Positions 7,454 to 14,593 of a stretch of DNA of 32,121 nucleotides are shown here, piece by piece. Numbering within the stretch: position 1 is the stretch's first letter; each line of letters begins with the position of its first letter. Origin of the DNA: a virus. The notes beneath the pieces were generated by a model, which saw only the letters and a program-made list of their open reading frames with translations, did not search any database and had not been told where the DNA came from. The stretch covers positions 1 to 32,121 of IMG/VR virus record IMGVR_UViG_3300008110_000234, one strand, 5' to 3'. The position numbers and the translations under genes were made by a program.

Positions 7454-9646
7454 TTATGGTAATGCTTCTGTGATTATTAAACCTTTGATTTCTGAATCTT
7501 CAATTTGATTGTCTTCTGTGCCTGTTCCTTTCCCATCATACAACAAATATGTCTTTGTTGAACTCCTTTGTCCAACATTAAATGAATTTATTTCCTGCAA
7601 GATATATTCATCCCCATGAATCCTGATTTTCTTTCTGAATGTCAAATTTTGCAGCAATACAGCATCCCAAAACATGAATGTTTGCAATCTTTTTCCGGTC
7701 TGCAATCTGATTAAATTTTTCAGATAAAATCTTTCCATCAATCCTTTTATTTCCCTTCCACTCACTTGATAATTACTGAATGACAATGATGTTTGATATC
7801 CAAATGAATCATTGTAATCAATCATGTATGCCAATGGACATGGCAAATCCTGAACAATGCTTCCTGTGAACACCCTTATCAATCCATTGTATGGTGAAAA
7901 TAAAATTTCTGAAACAAGTATTCGTGGCAAAACATTGATGTTTTTTTCCTGTGATGTTGATGTTGCTGCATCCAAATAGTTATCTTTCCAAATGAAAGGA
8001 ATCATTGGTGTTTTTTCAAATGGTGTTGATATGACTTCAAAATCTGCAATCATCAATGTTGGTGCAAAGAATGGATTTTCAATGATTGTTTCACCATCCT
8101 TGAATCTGTTTGCAGAATAGTTGAATCTACTTTCAAATAAACCAAGAACATCTTTGTTTGTCCCATTCAATGCTTCAACTGTTGGGTCTGCTGAATCTGA
8201 CTTCCATGCTAACCTAAACATGCTACTGAAATCAATTAGACTTTCCAATTCACCTTCTTTCACCAAATCAATGAATGGTGTCTTTTCTGTTGTCTGACCT
8301 AAATTTGTATAATAGAATCCTTCATTCAATTTTCTTGTGTTTGGATTTCTGTCTTCTTCAATATACATGTCAGCAGGTTCAATTGTCACAATCCTTGTGT
8401 TGGTGTTTGTTTCAAAAACCAAATTGAATGCATGTGCCAATCCTTTCAGGAAATCAATTGATTTCCAATTTTTATTCACAATGTACCGGAAATCAATCAA
8501 TGTCCCATCTTTGATTTCTGTTTCACCTGTGATTCTTAATTTTGCTGAAACATCTGCCTGTTGTTGAAAAATCATCCCAATTTGAATGGTGTCACCTGCT
8601 GACAATTGATATACATATTCACCTTTGAACACATTGTCTGTGTTGTATGGTTTTGGCAATCCAATTGATATTTGTCCCCAAATTGGCTGTTGTCCCAATG
8701 GTGGCGCACCATTTATGATGAAATTGAAAACAACACCATATTCCCCTGAATATGGATATGCTGATGCATTTGTGACTGTGAATTCAAATTCAACAAGATA
8801 AAATCCATCAAATGGTGCTGTGTAAATTCCTGTGCCTGTGTCATATGGATTTGCACCAACAGTTGGTGCAACTGTTTGATTTGTGCAATTGAAAAAATAT
8901 CCTGTTGATGTGAAACCAACAATTGTTTCATCTGCTTCAATCCTTGTATATGCTGCATCAAAATCTTCACCAAATTTTTCAGGCAATGGAATAGGCATGA
9001 CCAACTTTTCAAACCATGATGTGGACATGAATGCAGAATTGATTGTATATCCAATTGATGCAAATATCCTTTCAACAATGCTTTTGATGAACAATGCAGG
9101 TGTTGATTCTAATGGGTCAACTTGTTGAAACACATCCCAATCTTTCCATTTTATCAAAAGATATTTAAAAGTGTATCCCATAGGATAAATTTGTGCCCAA
9201 TATGAAACCCATATATCATCCCTTGTGTAAATGTGTGTCCCAAAATCATAATCAGAAAGAAATTTGTCTTTCAATTGAACAATCCAATCAACATTGTTGC
9301 CAAAGAATGCTACTTTGTATTTGTCCCCCTTCCAATAATAGAAATCTTTTGTCAAGTTCACAGATTGCATTTGACATTTTCCTGTGAAGAATGTCATCCC
9401 ATCAATTTCAATCCTTGCATCCAAAAAAATCTGTTTGTTGATTGTCACTTCACCAACATCAAAGAATCTTGAAAATATTTCATCATTCTGTTTTGTTGCA
9501 GGAAATTCAAATGCATATTCTGACCTTGTTCCGGTGTTTGTTTCAATGCCTTCCTTTTGTTTGATTGCATAGGTCAACACCAAATTCACACCATCAGGTG
9601 AAACATCTGCAATCTTGTTGTCAATATAGATTTTTACTTGCTGCAT
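7454..9646 (-). CDS. Large tail (tip/hub-like) structural protein with C1q/TNF-like insert
   Basis: 730 aa from MQQVKIYIDNKIADVSP. This start lies 4 bp after the preceding stop, whereas the ATG at 9685 would overlap it. The N- and C-terminal parts look like a conserved Bacteroidetes-phage tail protein (FEFPATKQNDEIFSRFF; IRIHGDEYILQEI near the C-terminus). Residues ~245-385 form an inserted domain of C1q/TNF jelly-roll type, with YDTGTGIYTAPFDGFYLVEF at its start and LSAGDTIQIGM near its end. Such inserts often bind surface glycans or trimerise. Being encoded just before the tape measure gene suggests a tail tip or hub. The precise role is inferred from position. Confidence 0.7.
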   Translation of the reverse strand: MQQVKIYIDNKIADVSPDGVNLVLTYAIKQKEGIETNTGTRSEYAFEFPATKQNDEIFSRFFDVGEVTINKQIFLDARIEIDGMTFFTGKCQMQSVNLTKDFYYWKGDKYKVAFFGNNVDWIVQLKDKFLSDYDFGTHIYTRDDIWVSYWAQIYPMGYTFKYLLIKWKDWDVFQQVDPLESTPALFIKSIVERIFASIGYTINSAFMSTSWFEKLVMPIPLPEKFGEDFDAAYTRIEADETIVGFTSTGYFFNCTNQTVAPTVGANPYDTGTGIYTAPFDGFYLVEFEFTVTNASAYPYSGEYGVVFNFIINGAPPLGQQPIWGQISIGLPKPYNTDNVFKGEYVYQLSAGDTIQIGMIFQQQADVSAKLRITGETEIKDGTLIDFRYIVNKNWKSIDFLKGLAHAFNLVFETNTNTRIVTIEPADMYIEEDRNPNTRKLNEGFYYTNLGQTTEKTPFIDLVKEGELESLIDFSSMFRLAWKSDSADPTVEALNGTNKDVLGLFESRFNYSANRFKDGETIIENPFFAPTLMIADFEVISTPFEKTPMIPFIWKDNYLDAATSTSQEKNINVLPRILVSEILFSPYNGLIRVFTGSIVQDLPCPLAYMIDYNDSFGYQTSLSFSNYQVSGREIKGLMERFYLKNLIRLQTGKRLQTFMFWDAVLLQNLTFRKKIRIHGDEYILQEINSFNVGQRSSTKTYLLYDGKGTGTEDNQIEDSEIKGLIITEALP

Positions 9647-9650
9647 TGCA

Positions 9651-10889
9651 TCAATTTTGTTGTGTGCTGATTTGATTTGCTTCAATGAACCTGATTGTCA
9701 ATGTGACAAGTTCATCAGATTCAGAAATCACCATGTCAGAATCATCCACAATCACAGAAATCAATCCACTATCTCCTTCAAGATAAACTTCCGGTGATGA
9801 AATCAATTCAGACAACCATTCCCCAAATTCATGGTCATAAAACTGACTTTCAACTTCATAGAAAACAATTGTTTGTTGCTGATATTTGAATGTCCCCCTG
9901 TCATATGTTGTTGTTGGTGGCGCAACATATCCAAATGACTGTGGCTTTTGTGCCTGACTGCCATTTGTCTTTTGAACAATCTTTTTCCCATTTGGAAATG
10001 TGTATGCATCAGCACCACCCAATCTGTTCATCCAATGCAATCTTGTCCTTTTTTCTGTGCAACAGTTCCTTTCAATAAAATAAACATGTGTTGCAGATGT
10101 TGGAATGAACAACCAAGATGAACCAAAAAAATATGATTTTCCAACTGTGACCAAATAATATTCAACAGCAGGATTGTTGATATTCACACTTCCTGAAAAA
10201 TATGTTTGTGAACCCAATTCATTCACTCCAACACCAAATGTTGTTGGAACAAATGTTGCATCAGGTGTGATTGATGCCAATCCAACATCAATTGGAATTC
10301 CCCCTGCACCTGTCTGAATTTCAACTGTGTCTGATAATTCATTGATGAATGTCAAATATAAACTATCTTTTTCGCAAATGTAATATGGCTGTGGTCTGTT
10401 GGTCAAAAACTTTGTTCCCCCATTCAATGTGTCCATTACATAATCATTCAACCCCATGAAATCCCTTGTTTGTCTTGTCCCATTAGTAGCATAGTAACCA
10501 TATGGAACAATGTCTGTGGATGCCAACTGTGTCAACAATCCTGTTGTTGGGTCATTGTAGTAATAAGAAACAATCAATCCAACATAGGTATGGCAATCTG
10601 AATTCTGCTGATTGTATGGAATCCCCAATGTGTCCGGAAAGATTGATGTTTTCTGCTGTGCCTTTGGTGCTGACTGTGTCTGCAATACCTTTGCAACATC
10701 AAATTCAAAATAATATGTTGTTCCAAGTACCAAAAATGGTGCTTTTGTCATGGATGTCACACCAACTGCATTCACCACAATTGATGCCTGTGCCAACACC
10801 AAAGGATTCAAAGATGTCATTGACATCACAAAAATGTTTGGTCTATATTGTGAATTTGGAAAAAACAAAGGTGATGTTGACAATGGCAT
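9651..10889 (-). CDS. Tail structural protein, conserved in Bacteroidetes phages
   Basis: 412 aa, beta-rich, Thr/Tyr/Gly rich, without membrane segments. The stretch TRLHWMNRLGGADAYTFPNG resembles the W-N-x-L-GG-x-D-x-F pattern of a conserved but uncharacterised protein in Bacteroidetes phages and prophages. It lies between a small 106-aa gene and the large tail protein in the same operon, with 3-4 bp gaps, so a tail tube, distal tail or baseplate-like role is likely. No enzymatic motif was found. The start at 10889 is the first ATG after the preceding stop. Confidence 0.6.
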   Translation of the reverse strand: MPLSTSPLFFPNSQYRPNIFVMSMTSLNPLVLAQASIVVNAVGVTSMTKAPFLVLGTTYYFEFDVAKVLQTQSAPKAQQKTSIFPDTLGIPYNQQNSDCHTYVGLIVSYYYNDPTTGLLTQLASTDIVPYGYYATNGTRQTRDFMGLNDYVMDTLNGGTKFLTNRPQPYYICEKDSLYLTFINELSDTVEIQTGAGGIPIDVGLASITPDATFVPTTFGVGVNELGSQTYFSGSVNINNPAVEYYLVTVGKSYFFGSSWLFIPTSATHVYFIERNCCTEKRTRLHWMNRLGGADAYTFPNGKKIVQKTNGSQAQKPQSFGYVAPPTTTYDRGTFKYQQQTIVFYEVESQFYDHEFGEWLSELISSPEVYLEGDSGLISVIVDDSDMVISESDELVTLTIRFIEANQISTQQN

Positions 10890-10892
10890 GAC

Positions 10893-11213
10893 TTATTTTT
10901 TAAGGTAGTTATTCATTTCTGTGTCTGTTGCAACAACTGCTTCAAATTTTTGATTGAATTCATCATATGATGATGGAAATGGTGCAATCAATTGTGATTT
11001 GACTGAACATCTTGCAAAACCAAATTTTTGTGATGTGGATGCTGTTTCAAATTTTGCTTTGTATGCATGTGGAATCATGATGACAATGTATTCAATTTCA
11101 TATATTTGATTCCATTTTGGGATATATTCATGTCTGACAATTGTGATTGCACCTGACTTTGTCAATGTATCATTCAAATCTGTGACCAATTGAATTGCTT
11201 GTTGCTGTGTCAT
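10893..11213 (-). CDS. Small tail-module protein, unknown
   Basis: 106 aa (MTQQQAIQLVTDLNDTLTKSG...), overlapping the preceding gene by ATGA and ending 3 bp before the 412-aa tail protein. Alternating hydrophobic strands (EIEYIVIMIPH) suggest a compact alpha/beta fold without membrane segments. It is placed where neck or tail-connector genes usually are. No family is recognised. Confidence 0.6.
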   Translation of the reverse strand: MTQQQAIQLVTDLNDTLTKSGAITIVRHEYIPKWNQIYEIEYIVIMIPHAYKAKFETASTSQKFGFARCSVKSQLIAPFPSSYDEFNQKFEAVVATDTEMNNYLKK

Positions 11214-11755
11214 AATTTTATGTCAATTTTTATATTGTTTGAATCCTTTTTTTCAACATTTGTGAATGCCTTAACAAAAAATATCCTGAACACTTCTTCC
11301 ATTGCATCATTTATCAATTGTGTGATTTCATCATTCACATCTTCCAATGCATTGAAAATTGCACCTGTTTTTGTCTTGTCAATTGGCATCCCAAATTTTT
11401 TGTGTTTTTTGGCAATTGCAAATGCAATGCTCAATGCTTTTTTGTCATCAACTCCAAATCTTAATTTGGCAAACATTTTCAATCCATCAATGTATTTACT
11501 GTTTTTTGCACCTGAATTTGGTGTGTATGGAATTCTTTCCGGTCTTACACCATAATTCAACACCATCCCATAATTCAACAACATGACTTCAATTTTGGCT
11601 GAATCTGTTTCTGCCTGAACATTATATTCAATGCTTTTTTTCAATGCTCCTGTTAGGTCATGCCCTTGAATTTCAAAAGCATATTTGACTGCCTTGACAA
11701 CAATTCTTCCAATTTCATTCCCTAAATCTTCAAATATTTTTTGGTTATTATTCAT
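11210..11755 (-). CDS. HK97 gp10-like neck/tail-completion protein
   Basis: 181 aa. The pattern DLTGALKKSIEYNV, the MLLNYGMVLNYGV segment and the central KYIDGLKMFAKLRFG match the look of HK97 gp10-type proteins that join head and tail. The following KKALSIAFAIAKKHKKFGMP helix is also typical. It overlaps both neighbours by ATGA, indicating translational coupling, and follows a tail-terminator-like gene. The assignment is by motif pattern and position. Confidence 0.6.
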   Translation of the reverse strand: MNNNQKIFEDLGNEIGRIVVKAVKYAFEIQGHDLTGALKKSIEYNVQAETDSAKIEVMLLNYGMVLNYGVRPERIPYTPNSGAKNSKYIDGLKMFAKLRFGVDDKKALSIAFAIAKKHKKFGMPIDKTKTGAIFNALEDVNDEITQLINDAMEEVFRIFFVKAFTNVEKKDSNNIKIDIKL

Positions 11756-12324
11756 TGTTTTTCCATGTCTGTTTGTAATGGTGGAACATCATTGAATCCT
11801 GTTGGCAATCCGGCAATATCTGCTGTGTCTGTTGGACATTCCCAAAGATACCAAATTTGGAATTGACAATCTAACAAAACAAGATTTTCATTGTGTGCAT
11901 CACTCAAATAATCTATTGTGACATTGTTGTTGATTCCTGCCTGATATTTGCTTCCCCTGCCAATTCTGTTGAATTCTGAAAGGATATTGACTGCCAATGC
12001 TTCAAGTTCTGCATGGCATTCCAAAATTGACTGATTGTTGAATGTTGCATCATTGTTGTAATACTGTGGTCGGGAAATAATCAATCTGCATTCCATTGTC
12101 CCTTTGACTGACTTTTCTTTGATTTCTGCCCTTGTTGTTGGATATAGCAATTGAACTGCCGGATATAGCCTTCCAAGATGATTGTTGCCTGTCCAATTGT
12201 TTGTGACATTGCTGTTGATGTCTGAATACCAACCATAATGATAAAAACCAATCCTGTTAGGTGTTGATTGATTGATTGCAAGACAAACCTGATTGAAAAG
12301 ATTTGATAATTGAACAATGTTCAT
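11752..12324 (-). CDS. Tail terminator-like / minor tail protein
   Basis: 190 aa, starting at MNIVQLSNLFNQVCLAIN. This ATG makes an ATGA overlap with the 54-aa membrane gene; the longer frame from 12372 would be read through that gene. The protein has an N-terminal helix followed by strands (ATFNNQSILECHAELEALAVNILSEF; LVLLDCQFQIWYLWECP), compatible with the tail-terminator fold that ends tail-tube growth. It directly precedes the gp10-like gene, the usual neighbour of such proteins. The family match is not certain. Confidence 0.5.
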   Translation of the reverse strand: MNIVQLSNLFNQVCLAINQSTPNRIGFYHYGWYSDINSNVTNNWTGNNHLGRLYPAVQLLYPTTRAEIKEKSVKGTMECRLIISRPQYYNNDATFNNQSILECHAELEALAVNILSEFNRIGRGSKYQAGINNNVTIDYLSDAHNENLVLLDCQFQIWYLWECPTDTADIAGLPTGFNDVPPLQTDMEKQ

Positions 12325-12485
12325 TGCTGTTGTTTTTGAAAGAAACAAATAAAATACCCAATGCAGAAACAAAGAACAAAACAGATTGCATCAACAACCA
12401 TATTTGAAAACTGTGATGCAAAGAACAATGCTGTTGTGCCGAATACAGCTACCAAAATTGCAATGATGTTGAAGATGTTTTTCAT
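12321..12485 (-). CDS. 54-aa two-helix membrane protein (holin-like), very short gene
   Basis: MKNIFNIIAILVAVFGTTAL opens a 54-aa protein with two hydrophobic segments (residues ~4-23 and ~29-49, DAICFVLCFCIGYFICFF) and a polar end KKQQQ-like (FFQKQQQ). Both junctions are ATGA overlaps, at 12482-12485 with the chaperone gene upstream and at 12321-12324 with the next gene, which is strong evidence that it is real. Size and topology fit a class II holin, but its place inside the tail operon, far from the endolysin, leaves other membrane roles possible. Confidence 0.7.
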   Translation of the reverse strand: MKNIFNIIAILVAVFGTTALFFASQFSNMVVDAICFVLCFCIGYFICFFQKQQQ

Positions 12486-12802
12486 TTCTTGTTTGATATT
12501 ACTTCCTGTAATCTATTTTGATATTTGTTTTCTGCTGCACATGCTGAAAGATATGTGAACGCTTCATAAAGATTTGCATTTTCTGCTGATTGCAATGGAT
12601 TCATGTCAGGTCTGTTGAATATTCCTGATTCTGCCAATTGTTTGATTGTTAAATACCATCCATATGATTCTGTCAATTGTTCAATTCCTGCTTTAATTTC
12701 ATCAAATTTTGCGCTGCCATATAGATTTGCAAATTTTGATGTGATATTTCGCTTCGTTTCAGCAAAAAAAAAGATACCCTCATGCAATCTTTCAAGTTCC
12801 AT
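12482..12802 (-). CDS. Tail assembly chaperone, frameshifted C-terminal part (GT-like)
   Basis: A 106-aa open frame overlapping the end of the 256-aa gene by 130 nt in the -1 frame. A free-standing start would be MELERLHEGIFF at 12802. More probably it is made as an extension of the upstream protein by -1 slippage at the T9 run (minus strand, 12772-12764), joining ...CMRVSFF to FAETKRNITSKF.... The segment ESYGWYLTIKQLAESGIF and the following helices resemble the downstream half of tail-chaperone pairs in phages. It ends in an ATGA overlap with the 54-aa membrane gene. Confidence 0.65.
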   Translation of the reverse strand: MELERLHEGIFFFAETKRNITSKFANLYGSAKFDEIKAGIEQLTESYGWYLTIKQLAESGIFNRPDMNPLQSAENANLYEAFTYLSACAAENKYQNRLQEVISNKK

Positions 12803-13443
12803 TTCATGAAAATTGATTCCCTTTGCATCAACTTGTCTGAATACTTTTCATCCTTTTTCCTGACAATTACACACATCACTTTTGCCAATGCTTTCCATTG
12901 ACCTGCTGCAACATCTTTCATATTCTGTTCAAATTGTGATGATTCTGCAAATTCAATGACAGTTGATTCTTTCATGTATTTTTGTGGCAAATACCAATTT
13001 TCCCCATTTACTGTGATGATGTGTTCATATTCCGGTTCATCAATCTTGTTGAAAATATCTGATACAACAGAAAACAATTGTTGCAACTGTGCAACATTCA
13101 TCCCATCACCCCCATCTTTGCCCAAAATTTCATCTTCTGACAAATCTTTTGTGAAAAATGATATCACCCTTGCATAGTATGGAAAAATGTGCTTATACAT
13201 GGCAATATTTGTGATTGCATCATATGCCTGTGTCAATTTCTCATTTGCTTTCAGAATGTTTTCTTCATTGCCTTCTTCCCTTGCTGTCATTAATTCTTCC
13301 AATGCATTGTCAATGTCTTTCAGATGTTTTGGTTTTGTTGGTTCAACCATTTCCAAATACTGAATATACTGTTCCAATGTGATGTCTTCCAATCCGGAAG
13401 GGAAATTGAACTTTTTGCCTGTGGATGTGCTGATTTTATACAT
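12673..13443 (-). CDS. Tail assembly chaperone-like protein (G-like, zero-frame product)
   Basis: 256 aa, starting at MYKISTSTGKKFNFPSGLED, because this ATG overlaps the end of the preceding gene by a few bases; longer versions to 13509 would overlap it extensively. The N-terminal pattern FNFPSGLEDITLEQYIQYLEM is typical of a Bacteroidetes-phage family adjacent to tail genes. The protein is acidic and helical with no catalytic motif. Near its end the codons TCT TTT TTT TTG form a slippery run leading into the overlapping -1 frame. Identification as a G/GT-type chaperone rests on that architecture. Note that the tape measure gene is not immediately downstream as it usually is. Confidence 0.6.
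   Translation of the reverse strand: MYKISTSTGKKFNFPSGLEDITLEQYIQYLEMVEPTKPKHLKDIDNALEELMTAREEGNEENILKANEKLTQAYDAITNIAMYKHIFPYYARVISFFTKDLSEDEILGKDGGDGMNVAQLQQLFSVVSDIFNKIDEPEYEHIITVNGENWYLPQKYMKESTVIEFAESSQFEQNMKDVAAGQWKALAKVMCVIVRKKDEKYSDKLMQRESIFMKWNLKDCMRVSFFLLKRSEISHQNLQIYMAAQNLMKLKQELNN
12764..12772 (-). other. Candidate -1 frameshift (slippery) site, T9 run
   Basis: Nine A on the plus strand are nine T in the coding strand, read as TCT TTT TTT TTG in frame. The heptamer T-TTT-TTT allows both tRNAs to re-pair after a -1 step and enters the overlapping 106-aa frame, giving TTT GCT GAA. RNA polymerase slippage on the same run is an alternative. Confidence 0.6.
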
Positions 13444-13756
13444 TTTTGCTTTTACGTTTTTTTGGAATGATGTCATCTTCACTTGTTGCCAACAGATTTG
13501 TTGGTTCATCTTCCAATTCTGCCCTTTTCTTTGCTGCTTCCATCAATGAAAGATTTTCAATTTCCTGTTGTTTGATTTTTTCATCTTTTGCCAATTTGCC
13601 TGAATCTTGTGACAATCCAAATTTCTTTTGTCCTTTGCCCTTCTGATTGATGAAAGATGATGTTGAATTGAACAAAGATTTTGTTGAAAAATCACTTGCA
13701 TACTTTGCAAGGATTCCAATCCATTGTTCACCAATTTTGATTTCTTCCGGTGTCAT
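13436..13756 (-). CDS. First gene of the tail unit, charged protein, unknown
   Basis: 106 aa (MTPEEIKIGEQWIGILAKYASDF...). The N-terminal half is helical; the C-terminal half is strongly charged and probably disordered (KKRAELEDEPTNLLATSEDD, ending PKKRKSKNV). It stands directly behind a well-formed TTG-N20-TACTTTTG promoter and overlaps the next gene by 8 bp. A structural or assembly role is implied by the operon. I do not recognise the family. Confidence 0.6.
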   Translation of the reverse strand: MTPEEIKIGEQWIGILAKYASDFSTKSLFNSTSSFINQKGKGQKKFGLSQDSGKLAKDEKIKQQEIENLSLMEAAKKRAELEDEPTNLLATSEDDIIPKKRKSKNV

Positions 13757-13784
13757 AAATTATTGATTTGATTGTTTAATGAAA

Positions 13785-13815
13785 CAAAAGTAAATATTTT
13801 TTAAGAAATTTTCAA
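13785..13815 (-). promoter_or_regulatory. Tail-module promoter (TTG-N20-TACTTTTG)
   Basis: On the minus strand TTG (13815-13813) is followed after exactly 20 bp by TACTTTTG (13792-13785), a full match to the Bacteroidetes -33/-7 consensus. It lies ~29 bp before the ATG of the first tail-unit gene. Unlike the five early-type sites it lacks the TTGTCA/TGACAA dyad, suggesting different timing or control. Confidence 0.7.
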
Positions 13816-13836
13816 AAAATGTTTTTTTATTCAAAA

Positions 13837-13860
13837 TGTTGTCATATTTTTGTGACAACA
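13837..13860 (+). promoter_or_regulatory. Early-type promoter with palindromic operator, site 2
   Basis: The best dyad of the set: TGTTGTCA (13837-13844), -7 element TATTTTTG (13845-13852), TGACAACA (13853-13860), 8-bp perfect arms. Upstream, TTTTTTTATTCAAAATG is nearly identical to the region upstream of site 3. It drives the plus-strand gene at 13896 with a ~35-nt leader and is back-to-back with the minus-strand tail promoter. Confidence 0.85.
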
Positions 13861-13895
13861 ATAATTCAATTATTCACAACAAAACACATACAGTC

Positions 13896-14561
13896 ATGAA
13901 AATCACAACATCAACAGAACTTTGCCAATGGTCATCAATTGCAGCACAAATCATTGAAACAGCAATTGAAAAGGTACTAACACCTGAAATGATTGCACAA
14001 CTTGAACATGATGCAATCAACAAAAAACAGGAAAATTGGGGAAAATGGATTGGTCAACAGGTAAAATTCAACCTGACCATGAAACAGGGAAATCTTGTTT
14101 CCAAAAACCTGTTCAAATTGATTGAATCAGGATGGCACATTGAACACAATGGAATCAAATTTCAATTGCCAATGAACATCACATGTTTTGAAATGCACAG
14201 CAGAACAGGAAAATTTGGTGAATATATTCAGGTTCAATTCTGTTTTTTTGTCCTGCCTGATGAAACATTGATTGAACCATCAAAAACAGATTTTACAAAT
14301 TTAATTGGTGAATGTGTTTTTGTGGATGGATGGCAAAATGACAATGGTGGAACAATTTTGGATGGAATAATTACATCAATAGAATATTTTGGTGAAAAAT
14401 ATGGTCACACCACATATAAAATCAGCACAAAAAATGGCAATACTACATTGCCCTGTTATATACTTCAAAACCTTTTGGACAAAGGTAGTTATCAATCAAA
14501 TCCCCTTCTTAATACAGGGACTAATGCTGTACTGAATCCGAAAATAAAACAACAAAGATAA
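13896..14561 (+). CDS. Single-gene plus-strand cassette, 221-aa protein of unknown function
   Basis: Starts at MKITTSTELCQWSS. The ATG follows the early-gene leader (ACACATACAGTC) and lies ~35 bp after promoter site 2; the longer frame from 13836 begins inside the operator and cannot be transcribed from it. The first ~65 residues are helical (AQIIETAIEKVLTPEMIAQL). The rest is beta-rich (FGEYIQVQFCFFVLPDETL), with no membrane segment or catalytic motif that I recognise. The gene has its own promoter and a strong terminator and is inserted between terL and the tail genes in the opposite direction, the classic layout of a phage moron. A role in host takeover, exclusion or anti-defence is possible but unproven. 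Confidence 0.8.
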   Translation: MKITTSTELCQWSSIAAQIIETAIEKVLTPEMIAQLEHDAINKKQENWGKWIGQQVKFNLTMKQGNLVSKNLFKLIESGWHIEHNGIKFQLPMNITCFEMHSRTGKFGEYIQVQFCFFVLPDETLIEPSKTDFTNLIGECVFVDGWQNDNGGTILDGIITSIEYFGEKYGHTTYKISTKNGNTTLPCYILQNLLDKGSYQSNPLLNTGTNAVLNPKIKQQR

Positions 14562-14567
14562 ATCAAC

Positions 14568-14593
14568 AGCCACAGCAATGTGGCTTTTTTTTT
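14568..14593 (+). terminator. Rho-independent terminator of the 13.9-14.6 kb cassette
   Basis: AGCCACA (14568-14574), loop GCAA, TGTGGCT (14579-14585), followed by a run of T to 14593. It starts 7 bp after the plus-strand stop codon, and its T-run overlaps the stop codon of the converging large terminase gene. Confidence 0.9.

Noticed and set aside
12050-12317. Alternative minus-strand frames inside the tail-terminator-like gene.
   Set aside because: They overlap the 190-aa gene completely and have Gln/His-rich shadow composition; the 190-aa frame has proper ATGA junctions.
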